Shown piece after piece: positions 1 through 13,581 of a DNA stretch of 64,000 nucleotides (positions are counted from its first letter, which is position 1; each line of letters begins with the position of its first letter). The notes beneath the pieces are model-generated. The model was not told the origin of the DNA and made no database searches. It saw only the letters and a list, made by a program, of their open reading frames with translations. The position numbers and the translations under genes are program-made. This stretch comes from Chlorokybus atmophyticus (lineage: Eukaryota; Streptophyta; Chlorokybophyceae; Chlorokybales; Chlorokybaceae), in contig RHPI01003169.1 in the NCBI GenBank assembly GCA_009103225.1, positions 162,899 through 226,898 of the forward strand. Direction: 5' to 3'.

Positions 1-171
1 GTCCCTATGCTCGTCGTCATATACAAACGCTGCTTTCATGAGCGCGTGCGATCAACATTATGAGCTCATCACTTGCACAAGTTGTTTCATTGCCTTTGGC
101 CGTTGCATGTTGTGTGAACTGCAAAGGTTGGTCTTGCTCACTCTGCTGCGTGGGCGTGCCTTTGTGCGCAG

Positions 172-420
172 GCTGCGCAATCCATCCTCAAGTCAGACTA
201 CAAGGCGGATCTGGACCTTGACGGAGCTATCAAGCTGGCCATGAAGGTGCTGTCCAAGACCATGGACAGCGCAACGCTGGCGGCGGTCAAGCTGGAGATC
301 ACATCGATTATGCGGGCGGCAGATGGCATCGTCAAGTACCACGTGTACTCCGCTGCTGAGCTTGAGGAGCCTCTCAAGCAAGTGAACGCCGCGGTGGAAC
401 GGGATAGCCAGCAGTCGTAG
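172..420 (+). CDS. PSMA4: 20S proteasome alpha-4 type subunit, terminal exon
   Basis: This is the last exon of a 20S proteasome alpha-ring subunit of the alpha-4 (PSMA4/plant PAC) type; the rest of the gene lies left of the window. The exon follows a GT-AG style acceptor (cag at 169-171) and reads 82 residues to TAG at 418-420. It begins AAQSILKSDYK and continues with AIKLAMKVLSKTMDSATL, matching the family's C-terminal helices (AxxxLKxDY, then LAxKVLxKTMD). Alpha-4 subunits help form the gated outer ring of the proteasome and lack proteolytic activity. The C-terminal tail (to ERDSQQS) is shorter than the Lys/Glu-rich animal tail. A TGTAA motif at 446-450 could be a chlorophyte-type polyadenylation signal, but it is only 26 bases past the stop. 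Bases 1-171 look like intron. The subunit assignment comes from recognising the motif, not from alignment. Confidence 0.8.
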   Translation, partial: AAQSILKSDYKADLDLDGAIKLAMKVLSKTMDSATLAAVKLEITSIMRAADGIVKYHVYSAAELEEPLKQVNAAVERDSQQS

Positions 421-1043
421 TGTACAGCGTATGCGTGGTGTGCATTGTAATCATTCAATGCTGTCACTCTGTGAATTCAATCTGAATGCATAGCAATTTT
501 ATTGCAATGTGGTGCTTGACGAAGAACGACTCTGCACATTGTCACAGCAGTGCCATCATTGAGACTGCTGCATGTCTTGTGACTAGCGCCAAATGCTTCT
601 CAGTTGCAAACACATGAATATACAAATACATCTATACTTTTGCAATCCTGATCATTGCCAAGACTACATGTAAGCACATGTTGGTGTCTGCATGAGCATT
701 TTTGCATGACGCAATTTTGTGGGGATCTTCGTACAGCTGCAACTGCTTTGTGGTCAGCCAGATCACTGCTTTACAATACGCATTGAATGCCGCCGCATGA
801 TAGCAGTACACGAGCAAATGAGGGCCTTCCTGCACAGACGAGCGATATTGCGCTCGCATGTAACGATACCACTCACTTACCTGCTAGTGAGCCTCACCAA
901 CTTGTGCACAAGCACAAAGAACTTGTGCACAACACAATTCCCTCTTGCATCTTTTGTACGCCCTAATGCAGCACCTCGCCGAGGGGAGACACAGCACCAG
1001 AGTCGGGTAGGAGAGGATGACCACCAGCCCTCCAACAGCTCCC
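421..1043. other. 3' flank of proteasome gene, no other gene seen
   Basis: This holds the presumed 3' UTR of the proteasome gene and AT-balanced unique sequence. I see no coding signal; the reading frames here have no family resemblance and run into the N gap. Confidence 0.5.
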
Positions 1044-1561
1044 NNNNNNNNNNNNNNNNNNNNNNNNNNNNNNNNNNNNNNNNNNNNNNNNNNNNNNNNN
1101 NNNNNNNNNNNNNNNNNNNNNNNNNNNNNNNNNNNNNNNNNNNNNNNNNNNNNNNNNNNNNNNNNNNNNNNNNNNNNNNNNNNNNNNNNNNNNNNNNNNN
1201 NNNNNNNNNNNNNNNNNNNNNNNNNNNNNNNNNNNNNNNNNNNNNNNNNNNNNNNNNNNNNNNNNNNNNNNNNNNNNNNNNNNNNNNNNNNNNNNNNNNN
1301 NNNNNNNNNNNNNNNNNNNNNNNNNNNNNNNNNNNNNNNNNNNNNNNNNNNNNNNNNNNNNNNNNNNNNNNNNNNNNNNNNNNNNNNNNNNNNNNNNNNN
1401 NNNNNNNNNNNNNNNNNNNNNNNNNNNNNNNNNNNNNNNNNNNNNNNNNNNNNNNNNNNNNNNNNNNNNNNNNNNNNNNNNNNNNNNNNNNNNNNNNNNN
1501 NNNNNNNNNNNNNNNNNNNNNNNNNNNNNNNNNNNNNCCCCCCCCCCCCCCCCCCCCCCCC
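1044..1561. other. Assembly gap with flanking poly-C
   Basis: There are 494 undetermined bases (1044-1537) followed directly by a run of 24 C. Long proline or glycine frames through it are artefacts. Confidence 0.95.
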
Positions 1562-1835
1562 AACACACACAAGTGCAGTCGCCCACCAACGGCACACACA
1601 CCCCACAAGGGATGAGGGGAGAGCCCCTTCAACAGCTACAACCAGCTGCAGGCACCCCACACACAAGTGGCCTTTGAGTGGTGAACACACTCTCATCCCT
1701 ACTTAAGGTTGTTACTGAGCATATATACCAGTTGCCGCTCTCCCGACCTGGCACAGAGGATTCCAAGGCCCAAGGCCTTGTCACTGTGGGCTGGCCTATC
1801 AGCACATGCTGACTGCCAGTGTGTCAAACATAGGA
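1562..1835. other. Spacer between gap and GD1 LTR
   Basis: This short unique stretch contains a CA-rich start and the text just before the TGTCATGCC start of the LTR. No gene is visible. Confidence 0.5.
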
Positions 1836-2474
1836 TGTCATGCCGAATACCCTCGCATGCCAGTCCTCCTCGAGCATGCCTACATCCAGCCCCAAGCCCG
1901 GGCTACCAGCATAAAGAACGCGCGCGCCCCAGTCTACTGTTAGCTACTTCGTACTCCATGTAGCATGTAGCTAGGGCTACTCTATATGCCTCTCCGTAGG
2001 AACCGCGCGTAGCTGATCAGGAATCTATTATCAGCTCATGTGCTACATTGAGTCTTAGGACATTTCCGTAGTAGCGTACGGTTTCGATGTGACCGTTGGC
2101 CTAGTGCCCACGTGGCACAGTCATGATTTGACATGTGTAAGTAGGAAGTCATGTCACTAGATCCGCTGAGGACACTGCGAGCGAGTACTAAGAGTAGAGA
2201 CTCTGATTTTGAGAGCTTGTGAAGCGACTTGAACTAGAAGCACACCATCTTGGTTGCGAAAGACTGCCTTACCACATGAGCCACAATGTATGCTCTTGTG
2301 CGCTGTGCCTGTCATTGCTGTGAGCTTGGCGCTGGTGTGTTTCCTGCATCAGTCAGGACATAGCATCTCTGAGTTGCTTGTTCATTTACCTTACTTAACA
2401 GTGTAATACATCATCCACTCATGCAAAGAACTGTATATATAGCACTACCTATCGTAGTGGCTTGTTTACTCACA
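1836..2474 (+). repeat. 5' LTR of GD1
   Basis: The LTR starts TGTCATGCC, is repeated at 12246 onward and, inverted, at 25565-26174 and 8140-8809. Homology with the 3' copy ends near 2466 (TAGTGGCTTGTT), and a TG...CA end fits ACTCACA at about 2474. The exact 3' boundary is an estimate. Confidence 0.75.
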
Positions 2475-2889
2475 GTGTCAACCTCGTTGTTGAAGTGAGT
2501 GCATCGCATTCTGCATTAAGTAGTGCAGTTTGTAGCGGGGGATACATCCTTGTGCATTCTTTATGACTATCATCACATAGTGCGCACACAAGCACTAGTG
2601 TGGTGAGTGGTAGCAGCATCAAGACAGACGGTAGAGCACAAACACTCTACCCTGCATACACTTTCACCAGTGGACTAGCTGCATGAGTAGGACCACCCCG
2701 TTCTTTCCAATAGACGAGGGTGACCTGAACAGCTGAAGCTCAACCTCCAACCTTACCGACGAGCGAACCAGCAACGGGAGCAGCGATCGCAGCAGCAGAG
2801 GCTCGCGTTCTGTCTCTGGCTTCACTCAATTCCGGTCTACTCCTCGCCATCAAGCTTCCCCACTATCGTCCAACAGCAACAACTATGAG

Positions 2890-4400
2890 ATGGAGCCTTC
2901 CAGCTCAACCACATCCCTGCGCTTCTCCGGACATGCTGGCACCACCTCGCTGGACGAATTCATCATCATATTTCAGTCAGTCCCAAGATGCGATTGCAAG
3001 CTCCGAAGCACAAAGACTGATTAGATGAGAATTCTTTCCACATCGCTGCTCAGTATCTGGGCCATAAAGCACACGATGTCTAGAAATCTGTTGTTGAATT
3101 GCATCGAGTTGATGGATATGGCGAGCTCGCCAGCACCATAGCATACTGCGTCACTGCACAGCAGCCATCGCTCCACCTGCCACTCCAGCTGCAGTCACCG
3201 GCTTGTCCATAGCTGCAGCCATTGAGAGGGCAGAGGAGGAGAAGCATAAGTTGGTTATCGTCAACTTGACCCCTGCAAAGATTGAGATTAAGACGGTCGT
3301 ACGATGGGCCCGGATCTTGGACCGTTCTAATGCTATCCTTGAAAGACAACGAGCTGCAGCTGTTGAGGTGGGCACACCTCTACCTCTGGCAACATCTGGC
3401 TCTCGTGCGGGAGGCAGTGCTTTCACCCTCGGGTCAGTTGCACTGCGCGCACCAGCAATTTTTGTAGGTGCTGCCATCTCTGACTCTCCACTCAAGGAAA
3501 TATACGCTGCATTTCGTTGCACCTTCCCACCTCAGACCACCAACAAAGTGGAGGAGCTCAGATGGTTTCGACGCAAGCCCAACGAGGACCCTCTACGCCT
3601 GTACTCTAGACTGGAAGGGCTGTTGAAAGACACTGACTACAAGATCGTCAATGACGCGGCTGCTGCAGTGGTTTATGTCAATGAATTGGATGCCACCCTC
3701 AGCGAGTCGACGCGGCTAACCCTGAACTACAGCAAGCCCCTTAGCTACATGCTCAAAAAAGCTTACGAGACTGCACAAGCCATCCACAAGCGCTTGATGT
3801 ATGAGAAGGCAGTTCTGGACACCAACCGCAATGCCTCATGGCCTGTAGCTAGCACAACTACTGAGCCTCCTTGCTGCAAGCGTGGTCGGGACGCTCCGGA
3901 CGCGACAAAGGGAAACGATCACCTCATACTGCTTTGCCTGCCCCTGTGCTGTGTCATTGCTGTGGACGGCATGGGCACTACCAAAAGGAGTGCACCGAAG
4001 AGTACTCAACCCTAATCCGCGACCACTGTCACCAGACGGGTCACTTGGAGTCAGTCTGCTGGCTCAAGTTCCCTAAGTTGAGACCTGCCAACAGCTACAG
4101 CAACAACACTAGAGGCCACAACGGCAACAGCTCTGGTGGCTACAATAGCAACCACCCTAAAAAGTATAACAACAACGACAACTACGCTAACGCTCGCAAG
4201 GAAGAGCAAGGCTACAGGGGGAAGAATCGTCCTCCTCAGCGCAAGGGACTAGAAGGACGTCCGCACACTGCTGCTGTTGCTGCTAAGGCTTCAGCCAACC
4301 CGCCAGCTGATGACCATGATGCTGCCCTCATGGCGCGTATGGCGCGCTTGGAGGAAGTCAAAGAGCAGGACCACCGCGACTGCTACTTTGCCCAATGAGC
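2890..4400 (+). pseudogene. GD1 gag polyprotein (capsid and zinc knuckles)
   Basis: This is the capsid/nucleocapsid gene of GD1, which would package element RNA in cytoplasmic particles. The likely ATG at 2890 (MEPSSSTTSLRF) matches the start of the GD3 gag at 25150. An open stretch from 3203 contains the conserved capsid part (FPPQTTNKVEELRWFRRKP) seen also in GD3. A CCHC knuckle follows in a shifted frame (CHCCGRHGHYQKEC, near 3950), then a second (HCHQTGHLESVC) whose first Cys is changed to Arg, and an Asn/Gly/Tyr-rich tail. Stops between 2890 and 3203 and a frameshift near 3870 make it nonfunctional. Confidence 0.75.
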
Positions 4401-6700
<2,300 letters not shown>

Positions 6701-7018
6701 AGGTTACACGGGAGGCGGGTCCACAAACACCCGGTCTTTTAGGGTTCCCCCCACAGCCACTGGCTACGCCGCCAGGTATAACCCTGGCCACATAGAGGCG
6801 CAAATCCCTGCGCCACAACCAGGCAGCACCGCCAGCACCCAGACCGCAGCGGGTATACCAACAGCCAAGACAAGGACGGTTCGAGCCAGGCCGCGGACGA
6901 GGAGGTTCTCAAGACCCAGCCGGTCGAGGGGCGCTTGCCGCACTGCGCTTGACACCACCGGAGGAGACTGCAGCAGCAGTCACCCCACGTACACGCTACC
7001 AACGTTTCATTTAAGCGT

Positions 7019-7385
7019 GTGCGCATCAACGCCAATGCAGCCATGATCGCCAACAAAGGCAAGCATGTCACCATTAACGGTCGAGCACCCAAGCGCGTGA
7101 TGCTGGACTCTAGAGCCCAGCCTGTCATCATCACACGTTACCTCGCACGCAACTTCAGCATCACCAGTGCTAAGCTAATGCCCTGCCCATACGTGTTCGA
7201 CACAACACCCGGCAGCCAGTGAAGGTGATTGGCATCACCGAGCAGGCCTTTAGCATTCGCTTGATAGGGTTGGACCCTTCCCACATTGGAGGTCATACAG
7301 AAGTGTGTGGTCACCGATGCGGGATCCTTCAACCTGCTGCTGGGACAAGACTTCAACTTTCCTGTTGGCATGGGGCTGGACTGCT
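7019..7385 (+). pseudogene. GD1 retroviral-type aspartic protease
   Basis: The protease domain matures the element polyprotein. The active-site segment reads VMLDSRAQPVIITRYLA (near 7097-7147), where the family has DSG/DTG, so the Gly after DS is Arg here. The domain end is visible as SFNLLLGQDFNFPVGMGLD near 7328-7383 after a frame change at about 7222. GD2 shows LDGGAQPCIIGRHLA and GD3 the same block with a stop. It sits directly upstream of the methyltransferase, an unusual junction for a Gypsy pol. Confidence 0.7.
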
Positions 7386-7745
7386 GAACAGAGAAGGCAT
7401 GGTTTCGTCCCCATTGAGACGAGGAGGATTGAGAGGTTGAAGGATACCTGCCTCTCGAGCTGGTGACTCGCACTCGCTCTCACCAAAGGTCCGTTGCAAC
7501 AGCCACCTACAAGTCGGTTTCGACAACCATTGACAAGTCAGCAGCAGCAGTCACCCACAACCCTGACCTGGACTCTCCTATCCCATACGATGAGTCATAG
7601 GAGGATGCCAAAGAAGTGGCCCAACAGAAACCATCTGAACGCCGTTGGCGCACAAGTGGTTGCACATATACTACTGACCAAATCACGGCTCATTGCACGA
7701 ATCCCTCTCTACAAGGACTAAGCTGCAGTCCACGAGCAATAGCAG

Positions 7746-9640
7746 GTGGCCACTGGAGTAGTGGAGTTCCACATGTTTCGCCGACAACAAGGCATCACCG
7801 TATTGGAACTGTTTGGAGGTAGTGGCCTTGCCGCTGTCCTCAACACCGACGTGCCGGTCACCAAGTACCTCTACTGTGACCTTAATCCACACGGATTGAT
7901 TTGTCGGGCCTGGCAGAGTTGTGTGCCCCTCCAGGTCGCTCCCAACCGCATTGCCATGATGGGGAATGAGGCCAGCCTTGTGGACTGTTGGTTGTGTAGC
8001 TGCACAGTACGGAGTGCAAAGAATACCCCCCTGTCTATACTTGTGGGGGAAACACATGTGAGGCTAATGGCATGTGGTACGATGTGGTGCTGTGCGCTCT
8101 GAGTGATGAAAGTGCGTGGCTTACAATGCTAACAGGAGCAAGTCAACAAGCCATTACTAGAGGTAGTGCTACTTATACAGTTTCTTGAATGAGGTCAAGA
8201 TAATTCCACTGTTAAGTGAGGTGTATGAATGCGGCAACTCGTGGATACCACACTCTGATGCGGACCACACAACGTGCACCCACACAACCACAATCACATC
8301 AAGTGACAAGCAATGCACGTGTGCATACACAGCATTCTCTCACGTGTAGATGTGTTTTGGCCGGAATGATGATGTGATGCAGTCACATCAAGTCACAACC
8401 TTCAGAGAGCAAGTCCCAAGCACTCCAAAAGATCAACACCCGTACTTCTTGGTTCCGGTCTTTCAGTTCTCACTTACAGTGTCATCAACGTATAGAGATT
8501 AAATCCTAAGCTCTTATAGCCAAGTGACATCTATCCAATTCTAAGATGATGGCTAGTTTACGAAATGACCTAGATCAAGCCTAAGTCACAACTCGCAACG
8601 GACCAGCTAGTATGGCTTAAACTAAGTTCCTACGAAGACTGACTGATAATTGCTTCATGTCGCGTGGGACTCATGCCGGTAGCCGGGGTGAGTGTCTGGC
8701 TGTAGGCATGACCGATCAAAAGGGTTGTCGATGCTGGTAGCACGGTAACGATGCCTGGCTGTAGGCATCAATGAGGAAGTTGGCCCCTCTTGGACCGCTG
8801 GCATGACAAATCGCCTTGAGCCACCACTTGCGCCACCTACCCAAATGCTACCCGCAGCTGCCACTATCAGCCTTGCAAGATAGCCTAAAGGCACTTCCAC
8901 AGAACATCCGTTTAATCACTGCGGATCACCTCCTGGCGGTGGGCAACGTCGACCTGCTGATAGCGAGGATGGGAGTGTCAAGAACACTTCAGGGCAGGCA
9001 GAGGCCAAGGACTCTCTGATCCTCGCTCGCAACTGTTTTGGAAGCTGATGCGCGTTATCAAAGGCCTCTGGGGTACATCATCGAGAACGTGCAGTCCGAG
9101 GACGATAAGCGTCACGTGGCCAACGGCTCTCGACAGGTGTGTTCCTTATTGGGGCATCTGCTCTCTCAAAATGAACGCAGCGCGTCATGGATCCCGTGCT
9201 CATCGCGTCCGCGCCAAGTGGACCAACCTGGCTATAGTTGAGGAATTTTTTGCTGCTGAATATCTGCATAGCAGTCGTCCACGCGATCTTATTGTCGACG
9301 CTAATCTGAACCCTGGGTGCACAGCACAACCGGTCACGCGACACAATCACCAGCACTTCTACCAGTGCAACCAGCCTAATCAACCGCGCCGTGCGCTCCC
9401 CACTCGGGTGTCTTAGCCACCAATATACGCCTTCCGCAACAAAGGTGAAGGCATGGTGTTGGTTTCCAACACAAGCCGGCTGGAGGAACCCAACGCTCGC
9501 GAGCGCGAACGCGCCATGAGATTCTTTCCAGGCAGTATGACAGGTTCCATGCTGACCCGCAGCAGTGTTAGTTGTTGGGACGAGCGATGGACTATAATAT
9601 CACGGTGTGGTTGTGAAAGATGTGCTTTGCTCTCCAGGAC
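7746..9640 (+). pseudogene. GD1 C5-cytosine DNA methyltransferase domain, disrupted
   Basis: This pol-internal domain resembles C5-cytosine DNA methyltransferases, which add methyl groups from S-adenosylmethionine to cytosine. Motifs in order: motif I GITVLELFGGSGLAAVL then YLYCDLNPHG (7790-7894); after an inserted LTR (7902-8809), DLLI then GWECQEHFRAGRG (motif IV with the catalytic Cys but Glu in place of Pro, near 8970); motif VI GYIIENV (9071-9091); GSRAHRVRAKWTNLA (near 9188-9232); RLEEPNARERERAM (near 9478); and LLGRAMDYN for motif X (near 9575). The pieces lie in different frames with stops, so no enzyme is made. The same domain is at the same place in GD2, so it belongs to the family and is not a chance insertion. 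Confidence 0.75.
7902..8809 (-). repeat. Inverted solo LTR inserted in GD1 methyltransferase
   Basis: Bases 8140-8809 are an LTR of the GD family in reverse orientation (its TGTCATGCC start is at 8809). Homology to the LTR of GD3 is visible, e.g. ACTGTTAAGTGAGGTG. Bases 7902-8139 are a further segment whose first 210 bases recur at about 13582-13791. The unit begins TGTCGGGCC and ends GGCATGACA. I found no clean 5-bp target duplication. Methyltransferase homology stops at its left edge and resumes just after its right edge. Confidence 0.65.
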
Positions 9641-9859
9641 CGCCATGTGTTCTTTGAGGAGCTTTAACACATGGCGGGGGGGTGGGCTGATCGCATTCAA
9701 GAGACTAAAGCAGCACACACCGCCCTCGAAATTGCCCACATGGAGGAGCAAGCAGCAGTCACTGTGGAGGACATTCCAATGGTCGCCAACGCTACCTCCT
9801 GGTCCCATGCCATTGGGCCACTGGCTACAGGCCAGATACGAGAACAACTCAAAGCTCTC

Positions 9860-10452
9860 CTCAACAAGGGGAGGAGCCAGTTCAGCATCAGCGTGAAGGA
9901 GCTGGGCATCTGCTCAGTTTACCATATGGACATCGAGTTGGTGGTCACCGAACCGGTGTTCCAACGACAGTACAGACTCTCCAAGTTGGAAGAAGACTTG
10001 GTGGAGCAGAGGTGCAAGGCGCTTTTAGTGCAGGCCTCATTAAGGAGTCCACATCGGACTTTGCGGCCGCGACCGTCATGCCCCTATAGAAGGATTCAGC
10101 AGGCAACTGGACAGACCGGCGCATGTGCGGTGATTATCGCCCGCTCAACAACAAGACCAAGCAAGACAGGTAATCAATGCCTATTGCAAAAGGTATCTTT
10201 GATGATGTAGAAGACTATACGGTCTTCAGTATCCTGGACATGCGCCAAGGGTACAACCAAAATGCCATCAAGGAGGAGGACAAGCACAAGACCTCGATCA
10301 AGGGCAACCGGCAGCTGTACTGGTAGAAGGTCATGCCCTTCGGACTGAAGAATGCTCTTGCCAAGTTCTAGCACGTCATGGACAAAGCCCTCGAGAGATT
10401 GAACTTCGCACGCTGCTACATCGACGACATCCTCATCTTCAACTTTCAGTAG
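9860..10452 (+). pseudogene. GD1 reverse transcriptase
   Basis: RT copies element RNA into DNA. Visible blocks: LVEQRCKALL, then MCGDYRPLNNKTKQ (near 10120), FSILDMRQGYNQNAIKEEDK (near 10228), MPFGLKNALAKF (near 10333) and RCYIDDILIF (near 10408), the YxDD active site. There are stops in the fingers, near LYW*KV and before AF*HVMD, plus a frameshift near 10020. RNase H, present in GD2, is almost entirely absent from this copy. Confidence 0.8.
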
Positions 10453-10575
10453 GCAGCGCGCGCAAAGAGCATCGCGTCAGTCAACGCACTCAGCACTATC
10501 CCTTGGCCGACAACAAGCTGTATCGATGGATGTAGCATGAGGACAAGGAGGTCCCAGCACCAGCTGCGTGACAAG

Positions 10576-11688
10576 GCATTATTGCTGCCCTCCACACCGA
10601 GCTCGGACATTTCGGTGTTAGCCGCACGGCCGGTTTGGTCATGACTTAGTACTAGTGGTATGCTGTGCACTAACAGGTGCACAAGTCCATCAGCGACTGC
10701 CAGCTTTGTGACATGGTCCGCGCGAGCCTCAACACGCGCTACGCCACTTTGCATACCCTCCCTATCTCGGGACCGTTCTACCGCTGGGGACTGAACATCC
10801 TCGTGGACTTATCGCCCTCAGCACGAGGCAACCGCTACATCCTCGTTATGATCGAGCACTTCTCCAAGTGGGTGGAGCTGGTGGCCCTTCTCGACAATAG
10901 TAGCGAGGGAGTAGCCCAGGCTTTCCTCTCCCATTCTCAGACGCTTCGGCAGCTGTGCCGAAGTCGTTACCGAGCAGTGTACGGAGTTTAGAGGAGCCTT
11001 TTAAAAGCTCATAGACAAATGCTTCATCGACCATCGCCGCACTTCACGCGACCATCCACAAGCCGATGGTCTCGCTGAGCGTACCGTGTAGACCATTAAG
11101 AAGGCTTTGCACAAGTACGTCCTCGACTACGAGAAGAACATATGGGTTGACCACCACCCATGGGTAGCACTGGGGCACCGGCTGTTCAAGCAGGCAGCAC
11201 TGCGGGAGTACAGCCCGTACTATTTGGTGTTCAAAGGCAGCCATTGCTCCCCTTTTCGCGCACAGCAGGAGGTCGACAGAGTGGTGGACAATTTTGACAA
11301 CCCCGACAAGATGTTGTATGATGTGAAAGTGCGCAGCGTATTGTTTGAGCACACTGTCCCCATGGCCTTCAACAACCTGCGCGTTGCTCAGCACCGCGAC
11401 ACGCTTTGCTACGAGCGTGTGCGCAGCGGTTTCCACAGGGAGCGAGAATGCCGCTTCCAACTAGGAGACTTCGTGTACCGCATGGCGGCCACACATGACA
11501 CCCTCGACACCTCCGTCGGGCGCGCTGTCTATAATGTATTGAAGGTGTATCCCACAGGGGTACGGGACCTTCTGGGACAACAAGGCGAACGCACGAAGGA
11601 CAACATGGTGAACTGCGCGCTCTATCATCTTCCCCACGTTGCTGGCTGCGGCAAGATCCAGCACGCGCGACCGCTGCGAAGCACCCGC
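10576..11688 (+). pseudogene. GD1 integrase
   Basis: The integrase would insert the cDNA into the genome. An HHCC zinc domain starts with HTELGHFGVSR and CQLCDMVRASL (10594-10730). The core has YRWGLNILVDLS (first acidic residue) and, further on, HPQADGLAERTV (the conserved Glu, near 11050-11082). A C-terminal segment, FQLGDFVYRMAA (near 11456), leads into a basic linker and the PHD finger. Stops and frame changes occur at about 10650, 10990 and 11090. The last 690 bases (11107-11799) are open in one frame, though the stretch up to about 11310 is out of frame with the core. Confidence 0.75.
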
Positions 11689-11832
11689 TGCGAGAAATGC
11701 GGCAGTGCCAACAACGATCCGACGATGCTGTTTTGCAAAGGCTGCAACCAAGATATGCACTGTTACTGCCTTGACCCTCCATTGGACAAGGTGCTGTGAG
11801 AATATTAATGCAGTGACTGCCGCATCAGCGAT
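11686..11832 (+). pseudogene. PHD finger fused to GD1 integrase C-terminus
   Basis: The frame that runs through the end of integrase continues into CEKCGSANNDPTMLFCKGC, then HCYCLDPPLDK, and after two in-frame stops CSDCR. That is the C4HC3 ligand order and the signature CLDPPL of PHD fingers, which commonly read histone H3 tail methylation. In chromoviruses a chromodomain occupies this place; here a PHD finger does. It presumably steered integration to chromatin marks, which is inference. The stops at about 11797 and 11806 inactivate it. Confidence 0.75.
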
Positions 11833-11888
11833 CCCCCACACAGTCGGTAAAAGCTGAGTCCTGGAGCAGGAGGCTACCCCAGAACTTT

Positions 11889-12009
11889 GGGGGGGGGGGG
11901 GGGGGGGGGGNNNNNNNNNNNNNNNNNNNNNNNNNNNNNNNNNNNNNNNNNNNNNNNNNNNNNNNNNNNNNNNNNNNNNNGGGGGGGGGGGGGGGGGGGG
12001 GGGGGGGGG
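11889..12009. other. Gap flanked by poly-G
   Basis: A run of G, 70 N (11911-11980), and a second run of G. Sequence is missing between the PHD finger and the repeat that precedes the 3' LTR. Confidence 0.95.
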
Positions 12010-12245
12010 CTTGTTGACTGTGTGTCCTGCAGCACAGTAAGTACAGTAAGGAGGAGAGCGTCACGAGCTCCACTACTGACCGATCCTCATATGGGTTCAT
12101 CCCTGAGCGTATGCCTATGTCTGGGGGGTTGTCTTTGTTTGTGTTGCTCTAATGCTGCGCGCAGCACCAGCATGCCCACGGCATGAGTGCTCGTCTGTAG
12201 CATCCCTGAGACAGCGTGACCCTCGACCATGGCAGGCACGACAGC
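12010..12245 (+). repeat. 236-base direct repeat, first copy
   Basis: Starts CTTGTTGACTGTGTG and recurs at 12882-13113 with about 90% identity by eye, so the two copies bracket the 3' LTR. It may be the end part of another LTR left by recombination, with its front lost in the adjacent gap. Confidence 0.7.
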
Positions 12246-12890
12246 TGTCATGCCATATACCCTCGCATGCCAGTCCTCCTTGAGCATGCCTACATCCAGC
12301 CCCAAGCCCGGGCTACCAGCATGAAGACCGCGCGCGCCCCAGTCTACTGCTAGCTACTTCGTACTCCATGTAGCATGTAGCTAGGGCTACTCTATATGCC
12401 TCTTTGTAGGAACCGCGCATAGCTGATCAGTTAGGAATCTATTATCAGCTCATGTGCTACATTGAGTCTTATGACATTTCCGTGGTAGCATACGGTCTCG
12501 ATATGACCGTTGACCTAGTGCCCACGTGAAACTGCACAGTCATAATTTGACATGTACAAGCAGGATGTCATGTCACTAGACTCGGTGGTGACACTGTGAG
12601 TGAGTACTTATAGTAGAGACTCAGACTTTGAGAGCTTGTGAAGCGACTTGAACTAGAAGCACACCATCCTGATTGCCAAGAACTGCCTTACCACGTGAGA
12701 CACAATGTATGCTCTTGTGCGCTGTGCCTGTTATTGCTGTGAGCTTGGCGGTGGTGTGTTTGCTGCATCAGTTAGGACATAGCATCTCTGAGTTGCTTGT
12801 TCATTCACCTCACTTATCAATGCAATACATCATCCACTTACGCAAAGAACTGTGTATACAGCACTACCTGTCGTAGTGGCTTGTTGACCG
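12246..12890 (+). repeat. 3' LTR of GD1
   Basis: Near copy of 1836-2474, with small indels. It starts TGTCATGCC and passes without a break into the second copy of the 236-base repeat. Confidence 0.75.
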
Positions 12891-13113
12891 TGTGTACTAC
12901 AGCACAGTAAGTACATTAAGGAGGAGAGCGTCACCAGCTTTACTACTGACCGATCCTCACATAGGTTCATCCCCGAGCCTATGCCTGTGTTTGGGGGGGG
13001 TGTTTTTGTTTGTGTTGCTTTAATGCTGCGCGCAGCACTCGCATGCCCACGGCATGAGCGCTCGTCTCTGGTATGCTCGAGACGGCGTGACCCTCGACCA
13101 TAGCAGGCACGAA
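12882..13113 (+). repeat. Direct repeat, second copy
   Basis: Second copy of the repeat at 12010-12245, ending GGCACGA just before unrelated sequence. Together with the LTR this gives the order repeat, LTR, repeat. Confidence 0.7.
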
Positions 13114-13581
13114 AAGGACCTGTCCCATCACAGGACATTAACTTCGAAATTGACAAACCTCGTAATTGTCAAACACTAGGCAAGTCAACCTCTAATTTGT
13201 GAACTGCCACAATTCCTCCTGTTTGACCGAAACACCTCATACTGGCAAACCGCATGACTGACCTGCGATTTGCCAGTTGCAGCACGTATGCTGCCCCAGT
13301 GTGACAGCACTGGCACTCCACAAGTCATGCAGAGCATATGGCATCGACAAGCCCTGTGTGCTCGTATACAGTGCCTTGTGCAGCTACATAGCCCTAGCTA
13401 CCAAGTAGACATGGACTGACCGCATAAGCACACATACGAAGTGCTACACATCATGGCATGCGGAATCCTCACTTGGTCCCTCTTACTTACCGCATAAGTA
13501 AGGAACTAAAAGCCGCTTTATCCAGCCCGTAGGCATGACGTCGCATATACGCATGTGCTTGTGCATGCCCTGTCGGGCCTG
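13114..13581. other. Unannotated spacer between GD1 and GD2
   Basis: I see no coding or repeat signal beyond short CACA-rich text; both strands have stops throughout. Confidence 0.4.

Noticed and set aside
719-1706. Open frames of 200-300 codons on both strands
   Set aside because: They consist mostly of undetermined bases in the gap at 1044-1537.
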